NCBI RefSeq assembly: GCF_018881795.1
Contig: NZ_JACVPQ010000001.1
Span: 1,531,305 to 1,595,304, forward strand
Source of the DNA: Polynucleobacter sp. MWH-Jannik1A5
GTDB lineage: Bacteria > Pseudomonadota > Gammaproteobacteria > Burkholderiales > Burkholderiaceae
Reading direction: 5' to 3'
Length of the DNA: 64,000 bases
Position numbers and translations under genes: made by a program. The notes beneath the pieces are model-generated. The model was given only the letters and a program-made list of their open reading frames with translations, was not told the DNA's origin and did not search any database. Below are positions 47,860 to 57,185 of this stretch, one piece after another; position 1 is the stretch's first letter; each line of letters begins with the position of its first letter.

Positions 47860-47893
47860 ATTATATGGCATATATGTTGCGTTGCAGCATATG
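47860..47893 (-). promoter_or_regulatory. Phasin promoter with overlapping palindrome, candidate PhaR operator
   Basis: The minus strand has a perfect TATAAT (47860-47865). Upstream at 47869-47893 is a near-palindrome with core TGTTGC-GTT-GCAGCA flanked by CATAT/ATATG. It covers the spacer and -35 region, where a repressor would act. PhaR represses phasin genes in Ralstonia; that PhaR binds here is inference. No clear TTGACA is present. Confidence 0.5.
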
Positions 47894-47943
47894 TTCCTAA
47901 ACTTGGATATAAATAGGGTAGATGGGTAAAAGCGCCTAAAATC

Positions 47944-48873
47944 ATGGATTCAGTAAAAAATCCTAATAATTTCAGCAAGTTACTCATGAAGCTTACGCTA
48001 GACAACGCGATTGCCCCGATATTTGTGCTCATTTGGAGTACAGGTTTCGTGATTGCACGTTTAGCAATGCCTTATGTTGAACCAGCAACCTTTTTGTTTT
48101 GGCGTTTTGCAGGTGTTTTAGCGGCAATGGCAGCGCTTAGCTTGGTTTGGAGAATCACTTGGCCTACCTGGTCTCAAATCAAGCATATCGCCGTTGCCGG
48201 CATCCTACTTCAGTTTGGATATTTACTGGGCGTATGGTTTGCCGTCAGACTGGGAATGACTGCAGGTTTGGTGGCCATTATTGTTGGGCTTCAGCCAATT
48301 GTGACAGCCTGGTTTGCTGCTTGGATTTCCGAGAAGGTATCGCCGCGTCAGTGGATTGGCTTGGGATTTGGTTTTGCTGGTGTCGCCCTAGTGGTGGCTG
48401 AAAAGATTGGTTTTATGCATATTCCTTTGGCGAGTTATGCGCTTGCATTTGCTGGACTACTCTCGATTACCTTTGGCACTTTGTATCAGAAGAAATATTG
48501 CCCAGTATTCGATCTACGTGCCGGCTCCTCTATTCAATTCGGTGTTTCAGCGGTGCTGTGCTTTATTTGTATGTATTTGTTTGAATCAGGCGAGATGGTC
48601 TGGAATCCCTCTGTTGTTGGAGCGTTGCTCTGGGCTATCTTCCCCTTATCAATAGGATCAATTAGTTTGTTGTTCATGATGATTCGTAAGGGAGCCGCTA
48701 CTAAAGTTACTAGCTTTCTCTATTTAGTGCCGCCGACAACTGCTGCAATGGCTTGGCTGTTGTTTGATGAGCCATTTACCTTGTTGATGGCCGTTGGTTT
48801 ATGCCTAACGATGACGGGTGTGGTGCTGGTAAATGCACGTCAAGCTAATACCGTAGCGACTATTGCAGAGTAA
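47944..48873 (+). CDS. DMT superfamily (EamA) transporter
   Basis: A 309-residue protein with ten hydrophobic segments in two repeats of the EamA type (FVLIWSTGFVIARLAMPYVEP starts the first; FAGLLSITFGTLYQKKY the second). It is typical of drug/metabolite exporters with unknown substrate. An ATG at 47986 just before the first helix is an alternative start. It is divergent from the phasin gene. Confidence 0.85.
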   Translation: MDSVKNPNNFSKLLMKLTLDNAIAPIFVLIWSTGFVIARLAMPYVEPATFLFWRFAGVLAAMAALSLVWRITWPTWSQIKHIAVAGILLQFGYLLGVWFAVRLGMTAGLVAIIVGLQPIVTAWFAAWISEKVSPRQWIGLGFGFAGVALVVAEKIGFMHIPLASYALAFAGLLSITFGTLYQKKYCPVFDLRAGSSIQFGVSAVLCFICMYLFESGEMVWNPSVVGALLWAIFPLSIGSISLLFMMIRKGAATKVTSFLYLVPPTTAAMAWLLFDEPFTLLMAVGLCLTMTGVVLVNARQANTVATIAE

Positions 48874-48993
48874 GGATGCTGGCTAGTATTAATTTTGGTG
48901 AATGAAATACCTAGATTGGGGCGAATAAAACTGCCTTGTCTTAGGAAATTAATTATCATTCCGTATGTTGAAAGTTTTGGAAGGTATTTTGGG

Positions 48994-50010
48994 ATGCGTT
49001 TGAATCGATTTTGGCTCTTTGCCGTAGCGGTATTTTTTGCAGTTGGCGCTTTAGCGAATGCGCCTGCAATTGCTGCCAATAAAGATAAACAGCAAACCAA
49101 AACAAGTGCTAAAGCCGCTACCAAGACAAGCAATAAGGCTGCCAAGAAACCCAAAACAGTTCGCGTAACGGTGACACGTTCATCGGAGCCCGTTATTCCT
49201 GCAAGACCATCTCTTGCAACCGCATTAGGCTTACGCGGACAACACGATGAGCTCAATCTCAAATCCAGCGTGGCAATGGTAGTCAATCAAGATACCAAAG
49301 AAGTGTATTTTGAAAAGAACCCTTCAGTAAGTTTGCCAATCGCTTCTATTACCAAGTTAATGACAGCGATGGTGGTATTAGATTCTCATATGCCCCTAGA
49401 TGAAACTTTAGTCATTAATTCTGAGGATGTACAAAGTTATCGCTCTTCGCGTTTAGCTGGCGGTACTGTTTTAACTCGCGAAGAAGCCTTGTTATTGGCT
49501 TTGATGTCCTCTGAGAACCGCGCTGCATATACCTTAGGTAGAAATTATCCTGGTGGCGTTTCATCATTTGTGGGTGCCATGAATCGCAAAGCCAAAGAGC
49601 TTGGCATGGACCATTCTCACTTTGCGGATCCAACTGGTCTGATGAGTGAGAACGTTGCAACAGCAGAAGATCTGACGCGCATGCTCAATGCAGCCTATCA
49701 ATACAAAATGATTCGTGAGTTTTCAACCTGGCCAGATTTGACTATGGTGATTGCAAAACGTCCGCAGAAATTCTTGAATACCAATCGCCTAGTGCGCTCT
49801 GGTGATATGAATATCGGCCTACAAAAAACCGGCTTTATTAATGCCGCTGGTAAATGTTTGGTGATGCAGGCAAGAGTGAATAACACACCGTTGTTATTGG
49901 TTTTCTTGGATTCTGTTGGAACACAATCGCGCTTTGCTGATGCCGTGCGTGTCCGCGATTGGTATGAGCGAATGCCTCCTGGGGCACAGCCAATTCGTCG
50001 CTTAATGTAA
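48994..50010 (+). CDS. pbpG: D-alanyl-D-alanine endopeptidase (PBP7/8-like)
   Basis: From the ATG at 48994 the protein has 338 residues with a signal peptide (FWLFAVAVFFAVGALANA), a Lys/Thr-rich linker, and a serine-type penicillin-binding domain. The motifs are SITK (Ser118, Lys121), SEN near 173, and KTG at 278-280. PbpG cuts D-Ala-mDAP cross-links in peptidoglycan. A GTG at 48895 would put 33 residues before the signal and is rejected. It converges on the IclR gene with a 2-base gap. Confidence 0.93.
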   Translation: MRLNRFWLFAVAVFFAVGALANAPAIAANKDKQQTKTSAKAATKTSNKAAKKPKTVRVTVTRSSEPVIPARPSLATALGLRGQHDELNLKSSVAMVVNQDTKEVYFEKNPSVSLPIASITKLMTAMVVLDSHMPLDETLVINSEDVQSYRSSRLAGGTVLTREEALLLALMSSENRAAYTLGRNYPGGVSSFVGAMNRKAKELGMDHSHFADPTGLMSENVATAEDLTRMLNAAYQYKMIREFSTWPDLTMVIAKRPQKFLNTNRLVRSGDMNIGLQKTGFINAAGKCLVMQARVNNTPLLLVFLDSVGTQSRFADAVRVRDWYERMPPGAQPIRRLM

Positions 50011-50012
50011 GA

Positions 50013-50837
50013 CTAGCTTGTGCTGCCTGGTTCGGCAGATTTGGGCTTAAAGCCCATGCCCTTCGAGATCTGTAGGGCAGTTTCTTGTAGGGCGCGCAGC
50101 CAGTCCGCCTGAATACGATCGGTTGGTGCGCTTAAGGAGAGGCCGGCAACTAATTTTCCTGTGTCATCCAAAATAGCGGCTGCTAAACAGCTCACGCCCA
50201 ACTCTAATTCTTCATCATCACGAGCGTTACCTAGTTTACGAACTTGATTGAGTTCAGCTTCGAGTTTGCCTAATTCCGTAATACTGTTTCGAGTGTGTCC
50301 AGATAAACCAGTGCGCGTGACATATGCACGAACCTGGCCAGGATCATCGCTAGCTAAAAAGAGTTTGCCAACCGAGGTCAGGTGCAAGGGTGCGCGTCCA
50401 CCAATCGCGCGAACGACTTGCATTCCTGAGCGCTCGCTATAAGCGCGATCAACATAAACGATTTCATCGCCTTGGCGAACAGATAGGTTCACTGTTTCAC
50501 CGGTGAGCTTATGCAGGGTGCGCATTGGGAGTTGCGCTGCTTCACGTACTGACAATCTGGCTTTGACTAAATTGCCAAGCTCTAAGAGTTTTAAACCAAG
50601 ACGGTAAGTGCCACCATCACCACGCTCAACTAGTCTGCAAGCAACCATGTCATTCAAAATGCGGTGGGCAGTAGAGGGGTGCAAGCCAGTTAATTCAGCA
50701 AGATTTTTGAGGCTACTAGAGTCTTCTTGATCGGCCAACGCATCCAGTAAATTCATCATGCGCTCCACCACCTGGATGGCAGTTTTGCCAACCTCACCGG
50801 TAGATTTAGAGGTTTTGATAGTTTTGCTAGTGCTCAT
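50013..50837 (-). CDS. IclR family transcriptional regulator
   Basis: A 274-residue regulator with an N-terminal winged helix-turn-helix at about 20-80 (SLKNLAELTGLHPSTAHRIL) and a C-terminal IclR effector domain (GETVNLSVRQGDEIVYVDRA, GRAPLHLTSVGKLFLA, CLAAAILDDTGKLVAGLSLS). The effector is unknown. Neighbouring genes suggest no clear target. A perfect 9-bp inverted repeat lies just upstream of its start. Confidence 0.92.
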   Translation of the reverse strand: MSTSKTIKTSKSTGEVGKTAIQVVERMMNLLDALADQEDSSSLKNLAELTGLHPSTAHRILNDMVACRLVERGDGGTYRLGLKLLELGNLVKARLSVREAAQLPMRTLHKLTGETVNLSVRQGDEIVYVDRAYSERSGMQVVRAIGGRAPLHLTSVGKLFLASDDPGQVRAYVTRTGLSGHTRNSITELGKLEAELNQVRKLGNARDDEELELGVSCLAAAILDDTGKLVAGLSLSAPTDRIQADWLRALQETALQISKGMGFKPKSAEPGSTS

Positions 50838-50852
50838 AGGGCTTATTGTAGC

Positions 50853-50883
50853 GATTTCATATCAAATTGCATATTATGAAATC
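50853..50883. promoter_or_regulatory. Inverted repeat upstream of the IclR gene, likely autoregulatory operator
   Basis: GATTTCATA (50853-50861) and TATGAAATC (50875-50883) are perfect inverted arms with a 13-base spacer, 16 bases before the start codon. It overlaps the upstream side of a TACAAT -10 candidate (50845-50850 on the minus strand). IclR regulators commonly repress their own genes; binding here is inferred. Confidence 0.5.
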
Positions 50884-50918
50884 CCATTTTATAGGCCTAG
50901 CAATGGAAAAACACCCAC

Positions 50919-50960
50919 TTAGGACTGTCTAAGACGGTATTAGGGCTGTCTTAGGGCGGC
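50919..50960 (-). repeat. Imperfect 21-bp tandem repeat at the pyrD 3' end
   Basis: On the plus strand TTAGGACTGTCTAAG (50919-50933) and TTAGGGCTGTCTTAG (50940-50954) are adjacent 21-bp units with two mismatches in 15. The second contains the pyrD stop codon. Reading past that stop gives a near copy of the last residues (LRQ) and then another stop. Confidence 0.6.
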
Positions 50961-51974
50961 AGCGCACTCATCGACTAAATCTGGACCTCGATAGATCAAG
51001 CCACTGTACAACTGGACTAGGCTAGCGCCTGCCATGATCTTTTCTCGGGCATCGGCGCCGGACAGGATTCCACCCACGCCAATAATCGGAATTTGATTGC
51101 CCAGTCGTGCTTTTAATGCTTTGATCACGATATTGGAAGCATTACGAACAGGTGCTCCAGATAGGCCGCCAGCTTCTTCGCCAAACTCCATGCCTTTGAC
51201 TGCATCACGGGAGATGGTCGTGTTGGTAGCAATGACTGCATCGATACCAAACTCCAGAAGAAGGTCGGCAATCAGATTGATATCGCCATGATCCAAGTCC
51301 GGCGCAATCTTGAGGAAGAGTGGTTTACGTACGCCGTAGCGATCGCATAAACGTTTTCTGGCTTCATCCAAACTTCCTAATAATTCACGGAGCATTGCTT
51401 CGCCCTGTAAGGCACGGAGATTTTGAGTATTTGGAGAAGAGATATTGACAGTAATGTAAGTGGCAATTTCGTAAACAGCTTCCATCGCCAAGACATAATC
51501 ACGAGAGGCTTCTTCAATTGGTGTGCTGGCATTCTTGCCGATATTCATGCCAAGAACACCACCGCTTTGCCAAAATTTAGAGCGCCGTACTCTGCTTACA
51601 CAGGCATCAACGCCATCGTTATTAAAGCCCATGCGATTGATGATGGCCTGCGCTTCTGGTAAGCGAAACATTCTTGGCTTAGGATTGCCTGGCTGTGGGC
51701 GAGGGGTGACAGTACCAATCTCTAAGAACCCAAATCCTAATGCAGCAAGCGCATCAATGTGTTTGCCATCTTTATCTAAGCCGGCAGCCAGACCAACAGG
51801 GTTTGGAAACTCGATACCACATAGCATTTGTGGATCATTGATAGGCTTGGTAACCAAGCGCTCTAATAATCCCCAGCGCTGCGCGCGATCCATATTGCTT
51901 AAGGTGAGGTTATGCGCCTTCTCAGGGTCTAGACAAAAAAGCCAAGGGCGCAAAAGAGAATAACGATCGATCAT
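50940..51974 (-). CDS. pyrD: Dihydroorotate dehydrogenase, class 2 (quinone)
   Basis: The 344-residue membrane-associated flavoenzyme oxidises dihydroorotate to orotate with quinone in pyrimidine synthesis. [34 protein letters not shown], the catalytic Ser in [10 protein letters not shown], and FMN-binding [13 protein letters not shown] support class 2. The N-terminal helical extension ([20 protein letters not shown]) is the quinone-site domain. It is the last gene of the aat-bpt-pyrD group, 9 bases behind bpt. Confidence 0.96.
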   Translation of the reverse strand: MIDRYSLLRPWLFCLDPEKAHNLTLSNMDRAQRWGLLERLVTKPINDPQMLCGIEFPNPVGLAAGLDKDGKHIDALAALGFGFLEIGTVTPRPQPGNPKPRMFRLPEAQAIINRMGFNNDGVDACVSRVRRSKFWQSGGVLGMNIGKNASTPIEEASRDYVLAMEAVYEIATYITVNISSPNTQNLRALQGEAMLRELLGSLDEARKRLCDRYGVRKPLFLKIAPDLDHGDINLIADLLLEFGIDAVIATNTTISRDAVKGMEFGEEAGGLSGAPVRNASNIVIKALKARLGNQIPIIGVGGILSGADAREKIMAGASLVQLYSGLIYRGPDLVDECAAALRQP

Positions 51975-51983
51975 GGGTAGATA

Positions 51984-52730
51984 TTATGACTCAGAGAGCG
52001 GTTGCCAATGATCGTCGATTAGACCTTCCATTGGCTGATACTTCACTTTGTACGACATCTTGTTGCTTTCTTTGATGTAGTACCCCAGGTAGAGGTAGGG
52101 TAAGCCTAAGGCGCGTGCTTGCTCGATCTGCCATAGGATGCTGTAGCTGCCATAGCTTGCTGAATGGCTTGAGGTGTCATAGAAGGTGTAAACCGAAGAA
52201 ATGCCTTGTTCCAAAATATCGATCATGCTGACCATGCGTAATCGACCCGGATGTGGATCATGAGGACCATCTCGAAACTCAACAATGCGCGAGTTCACCC
52301 GACTTTGTAATAAAAATTGCATGTACTGATCTTGATCATCGCTATCCATATCGCCACCTTCATGACGTTCATGTTGATAGCGCTGATAGAGTTGGTAATG
52401 CTCTTCTTGGTAGCCTAGATTTAATACGGAGGCTTCGAGGCCAGCGTGTTTCTTCTGGGCGCGACGCTGACTACGTGAGGGTATAAATTCATTCACCAAA
52501 ATACGTGTCGCAACACAGGCTCTGCATTCATCACAATAAGGTCTATAGGTATATAGACCGCTTCGCCTAAAGCCGGCATTCAATAAATCACTGTACACAT
52601 CTGCATGTATCAAATGTGATGGCGTGGCTACTTGTGAGCGAGCTGTCCTGTTTGGTAGATAGCTACAAGCGTAGGGAGCAGTCGCATAAAACTGCAGTGT
52701 AGTTAAAGGAAGTTCTTTAAGCTGGGTCAT
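51984..52730 (-). CDS. bpt: Aspartate/glutamate leucyltransferase (Bpt, arginyltransferase family)
   Basis: A 248-residue ATE-like aminoacyl-tRNA-protein transferase. N-terminal [13 protein letters not shown] and [18 protein letters not shown] carry the conserved Cys residues, and the C-terminal [17 protein letters not shown] is a family signature. Bpt adds Leu to N-terminal Asp/Glu for degradation by ClpAP. Its start overlaps the aat stop by 4 bases, and Aat serves the same N-end pathway. Confidence 0.94.
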   Translation of the reverse strand: MTQLKELPLTTLQFYATAPYACSYLPNRTARSQVATPSHLIHADVYSDLLNAGFRRSGLYTYRPYCDECRACVATRILVNEFIPSRSQRRAQKKHAGLEASVLNLGYQEEHYQLYQRYQHERHEGGDMDSDDQDQYMQFLLQSRVNSRIVEFRDGPHDPHPGRLRMVSMIDILEQGISSVYTFYDTSSHSASYGSYSILWQIEQARALGLPYLYLGYYIKESNKMSYKVKYQPMEGLIDDHWQPLSES

Positions 52731-53464
52731 AGCCAGTGATGCAGGATAGTTTTATCAAAAGTCCAAGATTTATCAATCTTAGTTTGATTTAAAGATATTT
52801 GCAGTTGCTCTAAAAAGATTTGCCGAGGAATGGGTGCGGCGCCCAGGGAATGGAGGTGGGCTGTCTCTTGTTGACAGTCAATCATGTGCACTCCATTTTC
52901 TAAGCACCAGGCGCTTAGGGCTGCCAAGGCGATTTTGGAGGCATTCGTCTTGCGGCTAAACATGGACTCACCAAAAACCATGGCCCCAAAAGAGACGCAA
53001 TAAAGTCCACCCATCAGCTGTCCATTCTCTGTTACAGCAATACTGTGGGCATTACCTTGCTCATGTAATGCGGTGTAGGCATCCATAATTTCATGGGTGA
53101 TCCAGGTGCCATCTTGATCTTTACGGGCACTCGTTGCACAAGAACGGATGACTGCGCCAAAATCTGCGTCAACTGCTATTTGGGAATGGGCGTCTTGACA
53201 AAAGAGGCGAATAATTTTTCGTAAGGACTCACTGCATTTAAAGTCTTTTGGCTTAAGAACCATCCTCGGATCTGGTGACCACCATAAAACTGGTTGATTG
53301 TCGGAGTACCAGGGAAAAATGCCTTGTTGATAGGCGCGTGCGAGTTGACCTGGATATATTTGCTCACTGACCGCAATCAATCCAGGAACACTAGGATCCG
53401 GATCAGCCTCCAGTAGGGGGTTTGGAAAAGGGTCGTGTGGCCCTAGCCAGGCAATCTGACCCAT
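52727..53464 (-). CDS. aat: Leucyl/phenylalanyl-tRNA-protein transferase
   Basis: The 245-residue enzyme adds Leu or Phe to N-terminal Lys/Arg of proteins for degradation by ClpAP. Signatures are [57 protein letters not shown] and the C-terminal [13 protein letters not shown]. It overlaps bpt by 4 bases and the NUDIX gene lies 9 bases upstream. Confidence 0.95.
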   Translation of the reverse strand: MGQIAWLGPHDPFPNPLLEADPDPSVPGLIAVSEQIYPGQLARAYQQGIFPWYSDNQPVLWWSPDPRMVLKPKDFKCSESLRKIIRLFCQDAHSQIAVDADFGAVIRSCATSARKDQDGTWITHEIMDAYTALHEQGNAHSIAVTENGQLMGGLYCVSFGAMVFGESMFSRKTNASKIALAALSAWCLENGVHMIDCQQETAHLHSLGAAPIPRQIFLEQLQISLNQTKIDKSWTFDKTILHHWL

Positions 53465-53473
53465 GTCGACTCT

Positions 53474-54034
53474 TTAAATTCTCTCGGATGGCAAGACATC
53501 ACGACTACGCACATGAAACTCTTTGCCAGCAACCAAGTTACCTGCAGCGCGGTCTGCAAAAAACCACTCTAGGGTCTGCTTCACCGTGGGGAAAGCTAAA
53601 TCCTCCCAGGGAATCTCGTGTTCAAGAAAAAGAGCCACTTCAAGACTCTCTTCGCCAGCTGAAAACTCTGGAGTACTCATCGTCGCTAAATAGAAAAGAT
53701 GGACTTGCTCAGCATGCGGCACATTCAGTAGGGAGTATAGCGGTCCAATTTCGACAACAGCACCAGCCTCTTCCAGTGTTTCGCGAGCAGCTCCATGACT
53801 TGTGCTTTCGCCAAGTTCCATAAACCCCGCGGGAAGCGTCCAATATCCATGACGAGGTTCAATTGCTCTGCGACATAAAAGCACTTGCTGGCCATATACC
53901 GGAATGCTACCTACTACATTACGAGGATTTTGATAGTGAATGCTGCCACAAGCGTCGCATACATGGCGCTCACGAGAATCATCGGCCGGAATTTTGATCG
54001 TCAATACAGCGGCACAGTTAGGGCAATACTTCAT
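53474..54034 (-). CDS. NUDIX hydrolase with N-terminal zinc ribbon
   Basis: A 186-residue protein. Cys4, Cys7, Cys26 and Cys29 form a zinc ribbon, and residues 70-92 are a perfect Nudix box (Gly70, Glu76, Arg84-Glu85, Glu88-Glu89, Gly91). The zinc ribbon recalls NudC, but the protein is shorter, so ADP-ribose or nucleotide-sugar substrates are equally possible. It lies between pabBC and aat, spaced about 9 bases from each. Confidence 0.9.
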   Translation of the reverse strand: MKYCPNCAAVLTIKIPADDSRERHVCDACGSIHYQNPRNVVGSIPVYGQQVLLCRRAIEPRHGYWTLPAGFMELGESTSHGAARETLEEAGAVVEIGPLYSLLNVPHAEQVHLFYLATMSTPEFSAGEESLEVALFLEHEIPWEDLAFPTVKQTLEWFFADRAAGNLVAGKEFHVRSRDVLPSERI

Positions 54035-54043
54035 ACTGACTTT

Positions 54044-55870
54044 CTAAAAATGGGCTTTGATGGCACCGCGGAGGGCATTACTAAGAATAATCTCATCCGC
54101 CATTGAAACATCATTAATAGTCAGGTTGGCTTCACGGGCATTCATTTTGGGATCAGCAAGCAAAGCGGCACGCATGACACCAGGCAAAAGACCGGCGGAG
54201 ACAGGTGGCGTAAGCCATTCTGAGCTATCTTGAGATTTAACAAAAATGCTAGTCCTACCACCCTCTGTCACAAAGCCTTGCTCATTACAGAAGAGGGCAT
54301 CAAAACCACCTAACTTAGTAGCTTCTTGCCATGCTTGATCGTAAAGAGTTCGTTCGCTAACCTTGTGTCTCAGTAGTGCATCCCCTGAATACATCGTTAC
54401 GTCACCAGGCAGGATGTCTTTAGCCCAGAAGATTTTGACTGGTTCATTTGTCTGATGAATGACGGCGCTTGAAACAGAAAGTTCTCCATTAGCTGCGAGA
54501 TCGAGTCTTAAGCGATGCGACAAGTTTTTATCAAAAGACGTACAGGCCTCCAGAATCAACTTTTCTGCAGTCGCAATATCAAAGGAAATTCTTAAAGCAA
54601 ACGCAGATGCTTGTATGCGCTGTAAGTGCGATTGAAGTCTCTGCGGCTCACTATGAATCACAGCAATCGTTTCAAATAAGCCTGTAGCACTGGGAAGATC
54701 CATCAGAAAAGCCGATTTAATATGGCATTCCTGCCATTCTTCCTTGGTATTCGAGTCATTGGTAATGCCAGCACCTATTCCCAAGGCAAAGGAGGATGCA
54801 TGCGACTGACGATCCACAGCAATTTCAACAGTACGAATGGGTACGCTAAATGCAAAGTTGCCATTGGGATCGAGCCAGCCTAACGCGCCACAGTAGTAAC
54901 CACGATCTTCGGGTTCAAGCTCTTGAATAATCTCCATGCTGCGCTTCTTTGGGGCGCCAGTAACAGAGCCGCATGGAAAAACAGCCTTAAAAATATCAAA
55001 TAGACCAACGTCAGGTCTGATCTGACCTTGCACAGTGGAGGTCATCTGCAAGACATCACCATGTCTTGCAACTTCAAATAAATTGGGTACGGTTACCGAT
55101 CCCGGTAAAGAGACGCGACTGAGATCATTGCGGAGTAAGTCAACAATCATGACATTCTCTGCTTGATTCTTGGGGTCATCAGATAAAGCACTTGGAACCG
55201 CAGATAAAGCGCTAGCAGTACCTTTCATGGGCATGGCTTTTAAAGTATCACCATCACGCGCAATAAACAGTTCTGGGGACTGAGACAGTAGAAAATTACC
55301 ATCATGTTCCAGATAAGCGCCAAATCTCCCTGGCTGCCTATCTCGCAGGCGACTATATAAGGCTAAAGGCGCTCCATAGGTTTCACCCTTAATGCGATAG
55401 GTGTGATTAATTTGGTAGCTATCACCACTGCGGATATATTCCTGAATCGCAGCCATATCAGCATTAAAGCGATCTTCGGATATAGACTCTTGTACATTGA
55501 TGACGCCAGAGCAGCACTCTGAAGCACCAAGTAATGCCAGTTTTTTCGCAATGCAGAGATCTACATCCTGTTTAGAGAGTTTTGTGAAGCTCGAGAAAGC
55601 CCAGGCTTCAATTAATGGATGTGGTTCATCAGATAAAGATGGTCTCTGGGGAAGCTTGTGTATTTGTCTGCCTAATTCATAAGCAAAAGCAGCGACAACA
55701 TATTCACCCTTGGCTAGAGACGCAGATATCTCAGAAAAGCATTTTTGGGTTGCAGATAAATCTAGAACGTCATCACCAGTCGGGAGTACGCGCCAGTAGT
55801 GGAGCACATTTTCATAAAGGCGACTGGTAGGTGAGGCCGCGGTGCTTTGCGCATCATCGAGCAAAATCAT
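54044..55870 (-). CDS. pabBC: Fused aminodeoxychorismate synthase component I / aminodeoxychorismate lyase
   Basis: The 608-residue protein joins a chorismate-binding PabB domain (about 1-385: SGDSYQINHTYRI, DLLRNDLSRVS, FPCGSVTGAPKKRSMEII) to a PLP-dependent class IV aminotransferase-like PabC domain (from LFETIAVI near 393 to LLPGVMRAALL). It makes 4-aminobenzoate from chorismate for folate. The glutaminase PabA is not in the window. Such fusions are common in betaproteobacteria. Confidence 0.93.
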   Translation of the reverse strand: MILLDDAQSTAASPTSRLYENVLHYWRVLPTGDDVLDLSATQKCFSEISASLAKGEYVVAAFAYELGRQIHKLPQRPSLSDEPHPLIEAWAFSSFTKLSKQDVDLCIAKKLALLGASECCSGVINVQESISEDRFNADMAAIQEYIRSGDSYQINHTYRIKGETYGAPLALYSRLRDRQPGRFGAYLEHDGNFLLSQSPELFIARDGDTLKAMPMKGTASALSAVPSALSDDPKNQAENVMIVDLLRNDLSRVSLPGSVTVPNLFEVARHGDVLQMTSTVQGQIRPDVGLFDIFKAVFPCGSVTGAPKKRSMEIIQELEPEDRGYYCGALGWLDPNGNFAFSVPIRTVEIAVDRQSHASSFALGIGAGITNDSNTKEEWQECHIKSAFLMDLPSATGLFETIAVIHSEPQRLQSHLQRIQASAFALRISFDIATAEKLILEACTSFDKNLSHRLRLDLAANGELSVSSAVIHQTNEPVKIFWAKDILPGDVTMYSGDALLRHKVSERTLYDQAWQEATKLGGFDALFCNEQGFVTEGGRTSIFVKSQDSSEWLTPPVSAGLLPGVMRAALLADPKMNAREANLTINDVSMADEIILSNALRGAIKAHF

Positions 55871-55894
55871 CGCGGCTTACCTGGTAACGTCTGA

Positions 55895-56470
55895 TTACTT
55901 GAGAATCGTGGCAGATTCGATGGTGACAGTTTTGGTCGGAACATCGGCCATTCTGCCCATACGAGGTGCTGGCGCAACCATCGTAGGTATCTTGCGAATC
56001 GCATCAATCGTTTGTGTGCCTGAGATGACTTTGCCAAACACGGTATAGCCATTACCCATTGCATTTGGATAATCTAATCCGGTATTGTCTTTAACGTTAA
56101 TGAAAAACTGAGAAGTGGCTGAATCGGGATCGGATGTACGGGCCATCGCAATGGTGTAGATATTATTTTTTAAGCCGTTTTGTGCCTCAGAAACTACTGG
56201 AGCATCAGTTGGTTTTTGGTTTAAGTCTGCAGTAAAGCCGCCGCCCTGAATCATGAAGCCATCAATCACACGATGAAAGATAGTGCCGTTATAAAAACCG
56301 CTCTTCACATAGTTTAAAAAATTAGCAGTGGTCTTAGGTGCTTTAACGTCATCTAACTCCACCACAAAATTACCCATGGTTGTTTTAAATTCCACCTTTG
56401 GTCCAGCAAATGCCACTTGACTGGAGAGGCAGGCAACTGCAACAACGAGGGCGGCGAATAGCTTACGCAT
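55895..56470 (-). CDS. Periplasmic peptidyl-prolyl cis-trans isomerase (cyclophilin)
   Basis: A 191-residue cyclophilin with a signal peptide (LFAALVVAVACLSSQVAFA). Core motifs are VELDDVKAPKTTANFLNYV, FHRVIDGFMIQGG, DSATSQFFINVKDN and GYTVFGKVISG, with Phe and Arg of the active site kept. It speeds proline isomerisation of exported proteins and resembles PpiA. It lies 24 bases upstream of pabBC. Confidence 0.93.
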   Translation of the reverse strand: MRKLFAALVVAVACLSSQVAFAGPKVEFKTTMGNFVVELDDVKAPKTTANFLNYVKSGFYNGTIFHRVIDGFMIQGGGFTADLNQKPTDAPVVSEAQNGLKNNIYTIAMARTSDPDSATSQFFINVKDNTGLDYPNAMGNGYTVFGKVISGTQTIDAIRKIPTMVAPAPRMGRMADVPTKTVTIESATILK

Positions 56471-56552
56471 ATGAACTCCTTAAACAAGATAAAAATGACT
56501 TGAGTTGATTGTATTGCTCAATACCGCAGGGCGGGTAAATGGAGTGGTGCCC

Positions 56553-57179
56553 TTAACTCAGGCCATTGGGAACATTGCCAGCATAGGCGTAAGAGGCTTC
56601 GCCAAACATGCCTGGCCTGGCAAGGTAATCCAAAACCCAATCAATAGTGTCGACACCCCAAAAGCAGTGTTGATTGACAACCAGAGCGGGAACTCCAAAA
56701 GCACCATCCGCCTTTGCTTGATTGGTATTGGCAATCAGTTTTGCCTTTACCTCTGGGCTTTCAGGTTTAGGGGTGTCTATAGGCAGACCTAAGTAGGTAC
56801 AAAACTCTGGCCAAGATAGATTGGGATCCTTGCCTTCCACCCAAACATAATCAAAGGCGCGCTCAACCATTGGCCAGTCTGCATTTTGTTCAACCAGAAG
56901 ACGTTGTGCTGCAACCGTCATAAATGGATGGTGTTCCGGAAAGCGAAAGGGGATACCTATTTTCTCTGCTTGCCAGACACAGAACTGATAAGTGTGTGGA
57001 CGTTTGGCGGCCACCTCACCCGGACCCTTATTTTCGGCAGCACGGAGTAGGCCGCCCAACAGAATCGGAACGGGTTTGATGTCTAGCTTACCTTCGAGAC
57101 GCTGTCTTTGCTTAACGTAAAGATAAGCAAATGGCGAAACAATGTCGTAATAAAAAGTAGCCGGAGTTTTTGTGCTCAT
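56553..57179 (-). CDS. 2-hydroxychromene-2-carboxylate isomerase family protein (DsbA fold)
   Basis: A 208-residue thioredoxin-fold protein of the DsbA/HCCA isomerase (kappa-class GST-like) family. The N terminus FYYDIVSPFAYLY has the SPF/Ser active-site region instead of a CxxC, and FGVPALVVNQHCFWGVDTID near 165-185 is the conserved cis-Pro segment. HCCA isomerase acts in naphthalene breakdown, but no such pathway is nearby, so a glutathione-linked role is only inferred. It is 6 bases behind rarA. Confidence 0.87.
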   Translation of the reverse strand: MSTKTPATFYYDIVSPFAYLYVKQRQRLEGKLDIKPVPILLGGLLRAAENKGPGEVAAKRPHTYQFCVWQAEKIGIPFRFPEHHPFMTVAAQRLLVEQNADWPMVERAFDYVWVEGKDPNLSWPEFCTYLGLPIDTPKPESPEVKAKLIANTNQAKADGAFGVPALVVNQHCFWGVDTIDWVLDYLARPGMFGEASYAYAGNVPNGLS

Positions 57180-57185
57180 ATGGCT

